NCBI RefSeq assembly: GCF_901709675.1
Contig: NC_051089.1
Location: forward strand, 18,472,008-18,536,007
Length of the DNA stretch: 64,000 bases
Origin: Syngnathus acus
Taxonomy: Eukaryota > Chordata > Actinopteri > Syngnathiformes > Syngnathidae
Direction: 5' to 3'
Below, piece after piece: positions 10,756-22,404 of the stretch; position 1 is the first letter of the stretch, and each line of letters starts with the position of its first letter. The position numbers and the translations under genes were made by a program. The notes under the pieces were generated by a model. It saw only the letters and a list, made by a program, of their open reading frames with translations, searched no databases and had not been told where the DNA came from.

Positions 10756-12500
10756 TATTACGTGTGAGACAATGAAGGTTACTGGTGGAATGTTTATTTA
10801 CGGTTCTATGTTGCTGAAACAGTTAAAACTGCTAAAAAATAAATTGGTTTACTAAATACTAGATTGGGTTTTATTTGTGAAATACACATTTGTGTTTAAC
10901 CTTTCTCTTTTCAAATTGCAGCAAACCAAATATCAAGAAAGAGGTGTTTGTTTCCATATGTGCCTTGGGGGGGCGCTAGGAATTCACTGGGGAGCCAAAG
11001 GGGGCGCCAGCCTGCAAAAGTTTGGGAACCACTGCTTTAGAACATACCACAGCTCTGAAACTGCTCTTACTAAAATAATCAGCGACCTCAGATTAAACTC
11101 TGATGAAAACAAGGTGTCGATTCTTATCCTCTTAGACCTAAGTGCAGCGTTTGATACCATTGAGCATGATATCCTAATCAATCGTCTTGAAAGGTTAGTC
11201 GGTCTTTCGGACTGTGTGTTAAACTGGTTCAGAACATATATCAAAGGGAGAAAGTTCTATGTCAGTTTAGGAGAGCATGTGTCCAACACACATGACAGTC
11301 GCTATGGGGTTGCACAAGGCAGCTGCCTTGGTCCACTATTATTCTCACTTTACATGCTGCCGCTTGGCGACGTCATCAGAAAGCACAATGTATATTTCCA
11401 TAGTTATGCGGATGACACACAATTGTACATATCTGCAGAACCCAATGATGCTACACCTATAAACTCCATCACCAACTGTCTTCTGGCTATAAATAAATGG
11501 ATGAGCAACAATTTCTTAAAGTTAAACGAGGATAAAACTGAAATCTTGCTAATCGGCCCTAAAACTAAAAGAGAAATGCTGTTTAATAATTTGGGGAAAT
11601 TAACTCCCTGGATTAAATCCGAGATTACAAGTCTTGGTGTTATTTTAGATTCAGATCTAAGCTTCAGGTCCCACATTAACAAGGTTACCAAAACATCATT
11701 TTTCCACCTTAGAAATATAGCCAAAGTAAGAGCATTCATAAATCAAAATGATGCTGAGAAACTGATTCATGCCTTTATTTCAAGCCGGCTTGACTACTGT
11801 AATGCACTCTTTACTGGTCTCCCGAAAAAAAACACTGATAGACTTCAGCTCATCCAAAACGCTGCAGCTCGCCTATTAACCAGGACCAAGAAGAGAGAGC
11901 ACATTAGACCAGTTCTAGCTGCTCTGCACTGGCTTCCTGTAACATTTAGAATTGATTTTAAAATCCTTCTCCTTCTATACAAAGCCCTCAATGGGCAGGG
12001 ACCAAGCTACATTGCAAACTCTCTTGTTAGCTATATACCTCCAAGAACCCTACGATCGTCTGCTGGTGGTTTATTGGAGGCTCCCAGCAACAGCAGAAAG
12101 AAGATCGGTGATGCAGCCTTTGTTAATTACGCCCCCAAACTATGGAACACACTGCCAATAGGTATCAGGGAGGCCAGGTCGCTAGATATTTTCAAAACAA
12201 AACTTAAAACTCATTTCTTTACCCGAGCATTTAACTAATTACGTTTTATAAATTTCATTTTAAGCCTAATTTTATCTTTATCTTTATTTTATTTTTTACC
12301 TTTTCTTAAAGATATATTCTTTATTTTATTAAAGCGTGCTCCTATTTTAAACTCACTTTATTAATTGTGTATGCATACATTAATGTTTTGTTTTTATGTA
12401 TTCATGTTTTTCTTTCATTGTTGTAAAGCGCTTTGAGCTGCATTTCTTGTATGAAAGGTGCTATACAAATAAAGTTTATTATTATTATTATTATTATTAT

Positions 12501-12879
12501 TCGTCAAGCTAAATTTGCCAAGTTGATTTTCTGATAATTTGTATGCATATTTTATGTTCAGAATTTCTTTTCCCAATTGTGATTGATTGCACCTGGGACA
12601 GTACTAAGTTTACTTAATTTGTTGCACTGGGGACTCGTTTGGGTGTCGCACTTCCTGTTTAGTGATGTCCATGCGGTCACCGGTTGATGCAGACGTCAAG
12701 TGCAGCTGGAATTGCCAAGACATCTAACAATCTAGCCTACTGCAATAACTTATCAACATAACCCAAGTGAAATAGTACAGAAAAGAAGTGCTTATTGGTC
12801 ATTGACGAAGATAACATGTTTACGTTGAAGGAATGGGGTCGAAATACAAAAAGTCCTGCCTAGTTACAAAAACAGATAT
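12501..12879. other. No recognised feature
   Basis: Between the L2 tail and repeat R2 I see no gene or terminal-repeat structure. Confidence 0.35.
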
Positions 12880-13018
12880 GCTCAAACCTCATTGAATAAA
12901 GTACATAAACAGAAAAGTATAGTCACATATTAAATTTAAAAAAAGAAACATTTTAAGCATATAATTATACCTACACACCAAATCAATAAAGAAGACATAA
13001 CTAGACATTTTTAATAGG
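12880..13018 (-). repeat. Unclassified dispersed repeat R2, uninterrupted copy
   Basis: Read on the minus strand this matches 17025-17102 joined to 18373-18500. It shows the empty site into which the TA-MITE at 17103-18370 inserted. It lies next to R1 copy 2. Confidence 0.7.
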
Positions 13019-13110
13019 TGGTAATGACAAAGGTTTTTATAACTTTATGATCTGATATATTTCTGAGCACTGTGAAATAACAAATGTTTTTTGATATATT
13101 GCCTAAATAG

Positions 13111-14250
13111 CTTAATGACCCTTAAGGAACTGTGTAATGCATGCCTGATGTTTTTTCTCTAAATCATGGACACGGCCAGAGTCGTCTTGACCGTTCAGTA
13201 CTTGATTATATCTTGTGTTTTGACTAAACGTCATATGTCGCCTAAATGCGAGACGCCAGCTTTTCGATTACTACTGAACGCTCTGCACAGAGGGAAATAT
13301 TTTGCCTAACAAAGAAAAGATACGGTTGGAAGCATGATTAAACTAAGAATGTAATGATGTAAGCAAAGACATGGAGTATCAAAAGAACAAACTTTGCATA
13401 GTCAGGGAACATTAATAAATTGATGATGTCACAGCCAAAAGCTCACATAATTCCGTACAAAATGACAAAATTGAAAGAATGACGAATGGATGAGGTGCGA
13501 CAGTGTAAGAATGGAGCAGAATGTTTACAGGAAGGTCACTTGGAGATAAAACCAGCAGGTGCCAGAGGGAGACAGCCAAGGACTCGGCCAAAGATGATCA
13601 CCAAGGCCGAAAGACGGGATGGAAGAAAACAGCCCCCCCCACACACACACCGAATCGCCCATAACCAGCACCCACTCCCATGGAATCAAACTCTACTGCG
13701 AACTTGTCCCACCCCAAAGACTCATCACCCATCAAACTCGGCCAGCACCGGCATGTGCAACTGAATATAAGCTGACCAAAGAACCTTGAACGTTGCCTTT
13801 TCTGAATGGAGACTTTCTGCTCTTGAAAGGCCCAGCGCTGTATTGTACTTTCCTGAAAACAGAGCTTTCTTAACAAGAATTGTGATTGAACTCAACCAAC
13901 CTGTGTAAGTCTAATTTCTGCTTCAGTGTCTTAGCATTTTTCTAAATCTGAAGAAATCAAACGAGCACGCAGTAAGTAAATTGGATAACAGGTGATTGGC
14001 AATGGCTTTTGCCGTGAGGCGCAGATAGCGCGCTCCCTAAATTGTGGACAAAATCCAACAACGTTCCAGAAGTGTCTGTGAAGATTTGGACTCATTCCCT
14101 TTGATATTGTGCAGTCATCCAGTTTGACGGAGACGAATGAATAATAAATGTCTGCTGTAACAAGAACTATGGTGTAGTCTATCTGGAGAGAGTGATATCG
14201 GTATTAATGAAATTGCTAAATACAGCATGATCACAAGTTCACGTCTCGGC
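13111..14250. repeat. Repeat R1 copy 2 and adjoining LTR-like sequence
   Basis: The first 310 bp match R1 at 6411. From about 13428 the sequence (TGTCACAGCC, AATTCCGTACAAAATGACAA, GGAGATAAAACCAGCAG, CACACACACCGAATCGCCCAT) is repeated directly from 14261. It contains an AATAATAAATG polyadenylation-like stretch near 14140. Two direct copies with TGTCAC starts suggest tandem LTRs or a duplicated LTR, but I see no primer site or coding region. Confidence 0.4.
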
Positions 14251-14260
14251 TAACAGTTTA

Positions 14261-14700
14261 TGTCACACCCAAAACTTCACGTAATTCCGTACAAAATGAC
14301 AAATTGGCAGGATGATGATGTGCGACAAAGGGTGAAGTTTATGTATGCAGAAGGTCGGTTGTGCAAGAATGGAGGAAAAATGTTTACAGGTAGTACACTT
14401 GGAGATGAAACCAGCAGAGTTGCCAGAGAATGGAGGAAAAATGTTTACAGGAAGTACATTTGGAGATAAAACCAGCAGAGATGCCAGAGGAAGAGCGGCA
14501 GGAGAAGAACAGCCAAGAACCCGGCCAAAGGGTGATCGCCAAGCCCCACACACACACACACACCGAATCGCCCATCACTGCACCTACCCCCACGGAATCA
14601 GCTCCCACATACATACATACGTACATACACACATACATGAGTACCTTGGTGGGAATGAGGAAAAAACAGCAAGAAGCAGACAAGGCGGTGGAGAATAACA
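14261..14700. repeat. Second direct copy of the LTR-like repeat
   Basis: It starts TGTCACACCCAAAAC and follows 13428-13690 closely. A 56-bp internal segment (GAATGGAGGAAAAATGTTTACAGG) is itself duplicated at 14370 and 14429. A CA run and CATA repeats lie at 14545-14640. Overlapping small frames are repeat artefacts. Confidence 0.45.
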
Positions 14701-14860
14701 AACCCAATGATGCAGAGATGTCATGCATTGACTGACCCGACTACAAGTAGCGGTGTCCCAAAAGCGATCTTGCCGTTTTGTCTGGAGAGCTTGAAGGCCT
14801 CGGCTTCGTCCCCGGTGTTACGCAAACTCTGGTGGACACTCTTTTTACCGCCTTTTTACC

Positions 14861-15462
14861 ATGCCGACGAAAGTGGAAAAAGAGCTTAAGGAAGCGCTCG
14901 ATTTTCTGACTGCGGAGATGATGGCCGTCAGACTGGAGCAAAAAACTATTCTCAACTTGGTTGAAGAAGTTAAAACGCTACGACTACAACTCAATGAGAA
15001 GGAGTGTCGGACCTCAAGCAGTACACAAGAATGAACGACATAATTGTCACTGGACTTGCGATTAAAGCCCGGTCATTTGCCCGGGCGGTGGCGGGTTTCG
15101 ATGAGACCAACCGGGCCGATTCAACCAGCGCGGAGCAACAGGTGACAGCCTTTTTCCTGTCCAAGGGCATAGAACTGGATGGGCGTAGTATAGAGGCCTG
15201 TCACCCACTCCCGCAGAGAAGAACGAGCGACAAACCTGCTGTAATACTGAGATTTGCAAACCGAAAACATAAAACAGCACTGTTAAAACGAAAGAAAATG
15301 CTGAGAGGATCCGACGTTTACCTGAATGAGCACTTGACCAAAAAGAATGCAGATATCGCCAAGAAAGCTCGCTTTGTACGAAAGGACAGAAAGATCCAAT
15401 CCACATGGACAGCAAATTGCAAAGTCTTTATAAAGCTGAACGGAACGCCAGAGGAATCCTGA
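14861..15462 (+). pseudogene. LINE ORF1 protein, frameshifted
   Basis: The ATG at 14861 opens MPTKVEKELKEALDFL followed by a heptad-like, coiled-coil-forming stretch (about 50 residues). A frameshift near 15000 moves it into a second frame beginning DLKQYTRMNDIIVTG. That is the start of an RRM-like nucleic-acid-binding region with ILRFANRKHKTALL, a basic RKKMLRGSDVYLNEHLT stretch and a C-terminal KVFIKLNG. In this LINE group ORF1 coats the element RNA. The gene ends at a TGA just before the MITE. Confidence 0.7.
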
Positions 15463-15463
15463 G

Positions 15464-15602
15464 CAGTGACGTGCGGTGAGGTTCATGACTGGGGAGGCTC
15501 TGACGAAAATGACATTATAATAAAAACATTGAATTTGTTTTTCCCCTTTTCATGATCAGGGGAAGCGTGGCCTCCCTTGCCTCCTCTGACCGCACGTCCC
15601 TG
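15464..15602. mobile_element. Very short hAT-like MITE (139 bp)
   Basis: Ends CAGTGACGTGCGGTGAGG and CCGCACGTCCCTG are inverted, and GGGGAGGC/GCCTCCC pair further in. The flanks ATCCTGAG (15456-15463) and ATCCAGAG (15603-15610) match at 7 of 8 positions, consistent with a hAT 8-bp duplication. It sits between ORF1 and ORF2 of LINE C. Confidence 0.7.
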
Positions 15603-15683
15603 ATCCAGAGGGATGGTCGTCAGAAGTATAGAATAATTGAACAAGTATCAGTGACAATCAGATGACAACTACACAAGGTAACA

Positions 15684-17014
15684 ATGCTGTCTACTTATGG
15701 ACTGGCTACCTGTGGAAATGACTGTGGACCGGCATTAGACTCTTCTGATATCGTTGAACTCACTGAACATAACATGCATGGATTTGAATATAACATTGAC
15801 CCTGATAGCAACTTCTTTAAGAATGTAAACAGCAATTGTGGTTATTATACAGATGACCAATTTAATGCCAAAATCAATGTAAATCAAGGGCTGTCAATTA
15901 TCCATTTTAATAGCAGAAGCCTTTACGCCAACTTTCAACATATTAAGGAGTACTTATACCATTTTAAGAAGCAATTCAATATTGTAGCTATTTCTGAGAA
16001 TTGGATTAACTCCAAGAAGGGTGCAGATTTTGAGTTAAAAGGTTTTGAACTCAAGTACAAGAGTAGGATGGATAAAAAGGGAGGGGGAGTGGCCTTGTTT
16101 GTAAACCAGAATCTAAACTTCAAAGTGATCGAAAACATGACTGTAACTATTGCTGATGTAATGGAATGTATTACCATAGAAATCGACATGGGTAAAAAAA
16201 TAAAGGCAATTGTTAGTTGTATTTATTGAGCTCCTGGCTCCAGCATTGACATTTTTAAGGACATTATGGAGGGATTATTTGCCAATACAAATCAGAAACT
16301 GAACTTCATCTGTGATGATCTCAATATAGATCTTCTGAATCCCAACAAACATAAACTGACGAGTTCTATGATACATTGTTTAGTATGAGTCTCTTTCCCA
16401 TGATCACCAAGCCAAGCAGAGTAACATTACATTATGCCACTCTCATTGATAACATATTCACAAATAGCTTGGAAAAAAATATCATTAGTGGGTTATTGCT
16501 GATTGATATAAGTGACCATTTGCCTGTTTTTGTGGTTTATGACTGTGATTGTAATAATGTAAAGGATGGAAGTAAAGTTTACAGGAGGGTGAGAACATCA
16601 GAATCCCTGAGTGCTTTCAGAGCAGATCTATTGACAGAAGACTGGAATTGTGTGTATGAGTGTAATGTAGACAAAGCATATGATATATTCCTAGAAAGAT
16701 TTATGTCATTGTATGATAAAAACTGCCCACTAAAGCAATGCAGTAGGAAGCATAAGTATACAGAGTCCCCATGGATCATCACAAAAGGTCTACAAAATGC
16801 CAGTAAAAAGAACAATTCTATGTATCGAGAATTTATAAAGCATAGAACCATAGAGAGAGAAATTAAGTACAAAATATATAAAAATAAGCTGACGCAAATT
16901 ATGAAGAGGTGCAAGAAGGAATTCCATAGCAAGTTAAGCATTTCAGGCAATTTACCAAAAAACATTTGTTTCTTCAAAGTGCACACAAAAACATATCAGA
17001 TCATGAAGTTATAA
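15684..17014 (+). pseudogene. LINE endonuclease (ORF2 N-terminal part), broken
   Basis: This is an EEP-type (APE-like) endonuclease that would nick target DNA. Visible motifs in order are HFNSRSL (metal-binding Asn), AISENWIN (catalytic Glu), GGGVALFV, CDDLNID where GDFN is usual, LIDNIF and the SDHLPV motif. A TGA at 16227-16229 (probable Arg codon decay) and a frameshift near 16360 break it. The Gly-to-Asp change in the GDFN motif is a further lesion. The region after SDH continues to 17014, then stops before any RT motif. Confidence 0.75.
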
Positions 17015-17102
17015 AAACATTTCTCATTACCACTTAGTACATCACATATTAAAAAAAGTCTACATAGTTATGTCTTCTTTGTTTATTTAGTGTGTAGGTA
17101 TA

Positions 17103-18370
17103 CCGTTTTTTCCATGTATAATGCGCAAAATTTAACTAATTTATTGTCCTAAAATCCGGGGTGCGCATTATACATGGGTACAATTTTTTTTTAATTTTTA
17201 TTTTATTTATTTATTTATTTATTTATTTTTTAAGAAAATCATGGTACAACAATTTTTGAAGAAAATCTTGTCACGGATGGAGTGTGGAAAGGAAGAGGGC
17301 GACCAAGTGCAGCTTGAACCAGGGTTCATTGGAGGAACTCAAAACACAGACTTGGTAAACTAACATAACTCTCTAACAAAACCAACAACAGGACTGACCG
17401 ACAAAGACGTGGAACAAAAAGACAGGGGGACCATTACCAAAGACAGGAACAGAAACCTGTGTTATTGTCAAATATTGTTTGTTTTTTAATCTCCATCGCG
17501 GACTGGACGTCATACGGAGGCAGTATCACTGCGCATGCGCACTATGGATCCGATGCGAATAGTCCTCTTCTCTTCATGACTGACAATGAATGTGATAGTT
17601 TAATACATACAATCAGCAAATAACAAAATACGTATTACAGGTAATATTTTATTTCACAACACTTTGCCTTGTTCCTTTCGTCTCTGCTGTTCACTTCAAA
17701 CACGCTCCATACGAACGCAATGCTCTCGTATCAGACGCTTGCTCGATCACCTGCTCGTTTGCTGTCACAATGTACCCTACACAAATCCGAAACATTTGTT
17801 GCGGCTCCGAGTCACGACGAGGGGCAAGTTTTGGTTTCCAAGGGTGTTTTTATTCCTCTTCAACTTCTCTCCCATACAGAGCCGCCTTTTTCACATATCC
17901 GCACGTCACTTTCCTCTCTTTTCATTTTAACCTAACTGATCGCGGTGATGCCTTTATGGGCAGTCGGAGAAATCAACGCCAACAACAAAAATACATCCAG
18001 CCTAGTTAAGACCATACCAAAGACTATAAAAATGGGACCCATTGCCTCCCTGCTTGGCACTCAGCATTAAGGGTTGGAATTGGGGGGTTAGATCACCAAA
18101 TGATTCCCGAGCGTGGCGCCGCTGCTGCTCACTGCTCCCCTCTCCCCCAGGGGATGGCTCAAAATCACACGGGGATGGGTCAAATGCAGAGGACAAATTT
18201 CACCACACCCAGATGCGTGTGTGACGATCATTGGGACTTAAAAAAAAAAAAAAAAAAGGCAAAATTTGGGTGCGTATTATACATGGGTACAGGCTTTTTT
18301 CCAGCATTGACATGCCATTTTTAGGGTGCGTATTATACATGGGGGCGCATTATACATGAAAAAAAAACGG
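17103..18370. mobile_element. TA-inserting MITE, family 2 (CCGTTTTTTCCATGTATAAT), 1268 bp
   Basis: Terminal repeats CCGTTTTTTCCATGTATAATG and CATTATACATG...AACGG are flanked by TA (17101-17102 and 18371-18372). Repeated subterminal GTGCGCATTATACATGGG and GTGCGTATTATACATGGG motifs mark both ends. A SINE body lies inside (18012-18240). No transposase is seen. The target duplication is confirmed by the empty site in R2. Confidence 0.88.
18012..18240 (+). mobile_element. V-SINE-like body inside TA-MITE (head missing)
   Basis: It matches the full SINE at 30512-30810 from CATACCAAAGACTATAAA to the TCATTGGGACTT end, with loss of the tRNA-related head. The same SINE is at the corresponding place in the MITE at 22405-23366, so it was probably carried by the MITE ancestor. 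Confidence 0.8.
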
Positions 18371-18500
18371 TAATTATATGCTTAAAATGTTTCTTTTGTT
18401 GATTTAATGTGTGAATATAATTGTCTGCTTATGTACTTTATTCAATGAGGTGTGAGCATATCTGTTTTTGTAGCTCAGCAGGACTTTTTGGACCCCATTG

Positions 18501-18937
18501 TCTTCACTCCCTCTGTTGACCTCAGTAACTGAAGTCACCAAAACCGTTGATACGACCAGGGTCCCCCTCTGTTGGCACATCACGTCCCTCTGTGGAGCCG
18601 CTTCAAGTCCCTCTGTGGGGCCGCCAATGAGTGAGAAAAATAAATATAGATAAAATTCATACACAGACATTTGTAAAGATGGAGAGTGGAAAGGCAATTG
18701 GCCCAGATGACATTCCAGTGGCAGCATGGAACTATCAAGGAGGGATGGCAGGGGAGATTCTGACCAGATTGTTGAATAAAAATCCTTAAAAAGCGAGAAG
18801 ATGCATGAGGAAAGGTTTTGGTTAATTTTTTTTATTTTTTTCCCTCCCCTTTAGGCACATTCTAAAAATGTGTCACTATGGATTAAAAGTAAAAAAAAAT
18901 AAAATAACATACCCATCGCCAGCTGGACTTCGGTGTA
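18501..18937 (+). pseudogene. Unassigned, with a small LINE RT fragment at 18676-18789
   Basis: At 18676-18789 the plus strand reads KMESGKAIGPDDIPVAAWN and continues into a leucine-rich ILTRLLNK before a stop. This matches the RT finger motif GPDDIPVE-x-W of another LINE lineage. It is a short relic. Nothing else is recognised here. Confidence 0.55.
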
Positions 18938-19315
18938 CAGTAATCCCTCGCTATATATCACGGTTCACCTTTCATGGCCTCGCTGCTTCACGGATTTTTT
19001 CACAGTCCATTGTGTTATGGCTTCAGAAGAAAAAGACACTACATAACGGAGTCAGGCCGCAGGGGTGCACTATATAGTACGTACTTTGTATTGATGATTA
19101 AAATTATTATTTTACTGTAGTTATCTGGAAGAAAGTGTTTACTTCTCTTTGTTAAACAAATGCCCGGGCCTGAAAACAAGTTTTGTCCTTTGGTTTTGGT
19201 TTCAATGTTTTACCTGTATAATAATGGTAAAAAAATAAAGGTTTCTACTTCACGGACTTCACCTATCACGGGTTCTTTTCGGAATGTAACCCCAGTGAAA
19301 AACGAGGGATTACTG
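18938..19315. mobile_element. Tigger/pogo-type MITE (378 bp)
   Basis: Terminal repeats CAGTAATCCCTCG and CGAGGGATTACTG are flanked by TA (18936-18937 and 19316-19317). Subterminal CACGG/CCGTG motifs occur at both ends. There is no coding region. Similar termini lie at 23868-23911 and, more diverged, near 1105. Confidence 0.85.
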
Positions 19316-19696
19316 TAGCTCCAGATGCCATCCTGGCCTGGAATCGCCACTTATCAGACTCTGAAACTCAATTGGCAGCACCTCACATGGCTGTTTGAAC
19401 AAAAGCAATCACCCTCCTGTAGCTGTGCATGCAGCTCTGCTCACAATAGCCATCCATAATACCAAAAATCAAAAGTATAATTCGCAATGTTAAACAAACA
19501 ATAATCCACACACGAATGCATGTCAAACATATCAAATTGAAAACTGGAGTCTGCTGAGCCTGTCCTGAAAACAAGCACATTTACAAAGTCATTATGAAAA
19601 GCAAGGGGTTAGTGTTAATGCATTTTCACAGACATGACACAAAATTCTCCAAGACTGCAGTTGACAACCCGCAAAGTAAATACAAGTTTCACAAAT
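19316..19696. other. No recognised feature
   Basis: Unique-looking sequence on both sides of the Tigger MITE (18900-18935 and 19318-19696) shows no gene I can support. Confidence 0.35.
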
Positions 19697-20448
19697 TGAT
19701 TGGTTGATTGATTGATATGTTTTTATTTCGAACATATTTAAAACATGAGAAATAGGGAAAAAATAAATAAAACAATTAACACTTTAAAGTGCCATATCTA
19801 AGTCCATGCAACAAACAAAAAAACCAACAAACTGAAAGAAAATACACAACAAAGAATGCTCGAAAAGGAGTAGGAGGAAGCATTGCTTTTTAGATTCCTA
19901 CCCCTTTCTCACTTAATCAGTTAAACTAATAATTCAACATCTAAATCAATAAAATGGTACACATGTAGACACACTTTCAGAATTATTTTCATTTTTGCTT
20001 GTGTGTCATTTTGGCTATTTATTTTTTTTCTCATACATGTTAAGAAAACAGTTTTTATACACTTTTTTAAACAGTCTTATGTTTGCACTATTTTTGTGCT
20101 CATTTTCGAGACAATTTCACAATTTCACCCCACATACACATACTTTTCATAGTTGTTCATACACATACTGTTCATAGTTGTTCTGACTTTTACTCGCTTA
20201 AAATTCAGTTCCCCTCTCAGATTATACCCACCCTGCCTTTCCATAAACAAATTTTGTATCCCACTTGGAAGAAGGTTATATCTTGCTCCGTACATAATTT
20301 AAGCTGTGTTGTGTTTGATCAGATCCTCGAATTTCAAAGTTTGTGTTATTATGAACAGTGCGTTTGTATGCTCCCGATATCCCTTGTTATTGATTATTCT
20401 TATTGCTCTTTTTTGTAACGTACACAATGGCTGTAGGTTGGACTTATA

Positions 20449-21512
20449 CTAGGTGTTACCCCATACTTCCACACAGTAGCTCAGATATGGCAATATGAGT
20501 GCATTATAGAGAATATGTACGAATCTGGAGTCCAGAATGCTTCTTGCTTTCCTTAAAATTGCAATCATTTTTGACATTTTTGTTTTTGCATGATTAATAT
20601 GTGATTTCCAGCAGATTTTATTGTCAACAATAACACCCAGGAATTTTATTACAGAAACTCTTTCTATAACATTGTAAATTTTCACTTCCAAACGAGGGTT
20701 CGATTTATGTTTTCCAAATAAGAGGCATTTTGTTTTAGTCAAATTCAGTGACAATTTGTTTACATTAAACCACCTTTTGAATTTATTCATTTCTGTTGTG
20801 ATTATTTCCATAAGCTGCTGTAAATTGTCCCCAGCGCAGTAGATGTTTGTGTCATCAGCAAATAAAATGCATTTCATTATTTTTTTATACATTACATAAG
20901 TCATTGACATAGATTATATACAGTTTAGGACCAAGGACAGACCCTTGAGGTACTCCACATGTTATGGGCAAAAAGACAGATACATGATCTCCAATTTTTA
21001 CAAATTGCTGCCTGTTGCTTAAGTAGCTCCTCACCCAGTCCAGACCAACAACTCTGATGCCATATCTTTCCAATTTGTTGTATAAAATGCCATGATTTAT
21101 TGTGTCAAACGCTTTCTTTAGATCTATGAATATCCCCATAACTTGTTTTTTATTATCTATGCCATTTGTGATGTTCTCTATAAGACCTATTGTTGTTGAT
21201 CTGTCCTTCCGGAATCCATATTGACTGTCAGCTAAAAGCTTGTTTTTTTCAATGAAGTGGTCTAGTTTTTCTGTGAACAGTTCTTCAAGGATTTTGCAGA
21301 ACTGAGAGAGTAGAAATACTGGCCTGTAATTCGCGTAATGGTGTCTATCCCCACATTTATATAGAGGTATAACTTTTAGCTATTATCATGTCATTTGGAA
21401 ATTTACCAGATGTGAAAGACATATTGCATATGTGAGTAAATGGTTCTGCAATTTCATCAATAACTTCTCTTATTATACACATATCAATATCATTGTAATC
21501 AGTAGAGGTTTT
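20449..21512 (-). pseudogene. LINE D reverse transcriptase, palm and C-terminal part
   Basis: The block 20885-21139 has FIDLKKAFDTINHGIL (first catalytic Asp) and CGVPQGSVLGP. A frameshift near 20890 leads into 20449-20910 with the catalytic ILFADDTNIY and the C-terminal IKFLGVIVDNKI region. The upstream finger region, including YYAN-type and FRKDRSTT sequence, is broken by stops at 21150-21400. It continues upstream across the ERV at 31689. Not functional. Confidence 0.8.
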
Positions 21513-22404
21513 TGTTAGGGTTGATAGATTATTTTGATCGTATGATTATGTTGGAATGTAGACTAGAATTATTAACTTTGTTTAAACCTTTCACTTTTCC
21601 TTGACTCTGGAAAGTTTAACCATTCAGTTGTTGAAACTTTCCAAATGGTGTGGAAACATTCTTGCTTAGTTAGTTACCGTAATTTTCGGACTATAAGTCG
21701 CTCCGGAGTACAAGTCGCATCAGCCATAAAATGCCCAAAAAAGTGAAAAAAAACATATATAAGTCGCTCCGGAGTATAAATCGTATTTTGGGGGGCAATT
21801 TATTCGACAAAATCCAACACCAAGAACAGTCATGAACGAGCAACAACAGGCTAAACGATAGGTATGCTAACGTGACATAAACACAAATGAAGAGCTGAGA
21901 ACGGCCCTGACGTAAAATTCAGAGTTATTCAAAAAACTATTACATAAATAACACGTTAATAAAACCATCTGTGTCACTCCAATTCATTAAATCCATCGAT
22001 CGTCCTTTGTCAACAATGCGTGCGCGCCGCTGACGGCGCTTACACTTCAAAATATTCCACAGGCCCATATAACGATATATAAATTAGATATCAAATAACT
22101 ATCATATAAGCAATAATGTTATCAAACCATCTGTGTCACTCCAAATCATTAAATCTATCGATCGTCCTTTGTCAACAATGGGTGCGCGCCGCTGACGGCG
22201 CTTGCACTTCAAAATATTCCACAGGCCCATATAACGATATAGAAATTAGATCTCAAATAACTATTATATAAGCAATAGTATTATCAAACCATCTGTGCAC
22301 TCTAAATCATTAAATCCATTGATCAAATTCCTCGTCCTTTGTCAACAACGCCGCGCGTGCGCCCCGACGTCAGCCTCGTCGTTATTCCACAGATCTACTA
22401 TATA

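Larger units (their letters stand above)
7104..11034 (+). mobile_element. Charlie-like hAT transposon
   Basis: Termini CAGTGGTTCCCAAAGT and AAGTTTGGGAACCACTG are flanked by a perfect 8-bp duplication CTTTAGAA (7096-7103 and 11035-11042). Inside is a decayed transposase (8089-10755) plus two nested hAT MITEs (7430-7908 and 8206-9081). Near-terminal G-runs (GGGGGGCGGT) flank the left end. Without the nested MITEs it is about 2.6 kb, a normal size for an autonomous hAT. Confidence 0.92.
6791..12238 (+). pseudogene. L2 reverse transcriptase, interrupted
   Basis: The first segment (to 7103) holds the RT finger region with YRPISNLPFISKILEK and ends in QSGFRT. The second segment resumes at 11043 and runs open to the stop at 12236-12238. 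It carries LLDLSAAFDTIEHDIL (first catalytic Asp), YGVAQGSCLGPLLF, the catalytic YADDTQLY, and the usual L2 C-terminus with LHWLPVTFRIDFKILLL and KLWNTLPIGIR. The frame is open across the insertion junction, so the L2 may have been less decayed when the hAT landed. It lacks its endonuclease and 5' end. Confidence 0.85.
6789..12500 (+). mobile_element. L2-type LINE, 5'-truncated, split by a hAT element
   Basis: Two pieces (6789-7103 and 11035-12500) rejoin exactly when the hAT at 7104-11034 and one copy of its 8-bp duplication are removed. The 3' end has the L2 signature: GTAAAGCGCTTTGAGCTGC, then GCTATACAAATAAAG and a TTATTATT tail ending near 12500. The 5' part, including the endonuclease, is missing. 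Confidence 0.9.
14703..17014 (+). mobile_element. LINE C, 5' half of a CR1/Rex-group LINE
   Basis: The piece contains ORF1 and the endonuclease end of ORF2 of a LINE related to LINE A and LINE D. It breaks off near 17014, before the reverse transcriptase, where repeat R2 starts. A small hAT MITE (15464-15602) interrupts it. Confidence 0.75.
17025..18500 (+). repeat. Repeat R2, copy split by a TA-MITE
   Basis: The pieces 17025-17102 and 18373-18500 together match the minus strand of 12880-13018 and continue the match a little further (GGACCCCATT near 18489). The function and class are unknown. Confidence 0.65.

Noticed and set aside
13428-14700. A complete LTR retrotransposon with two LTRs
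   Set aside because: Direct repeats exist, but there is no primer site, polypurine tract or coding region between them.
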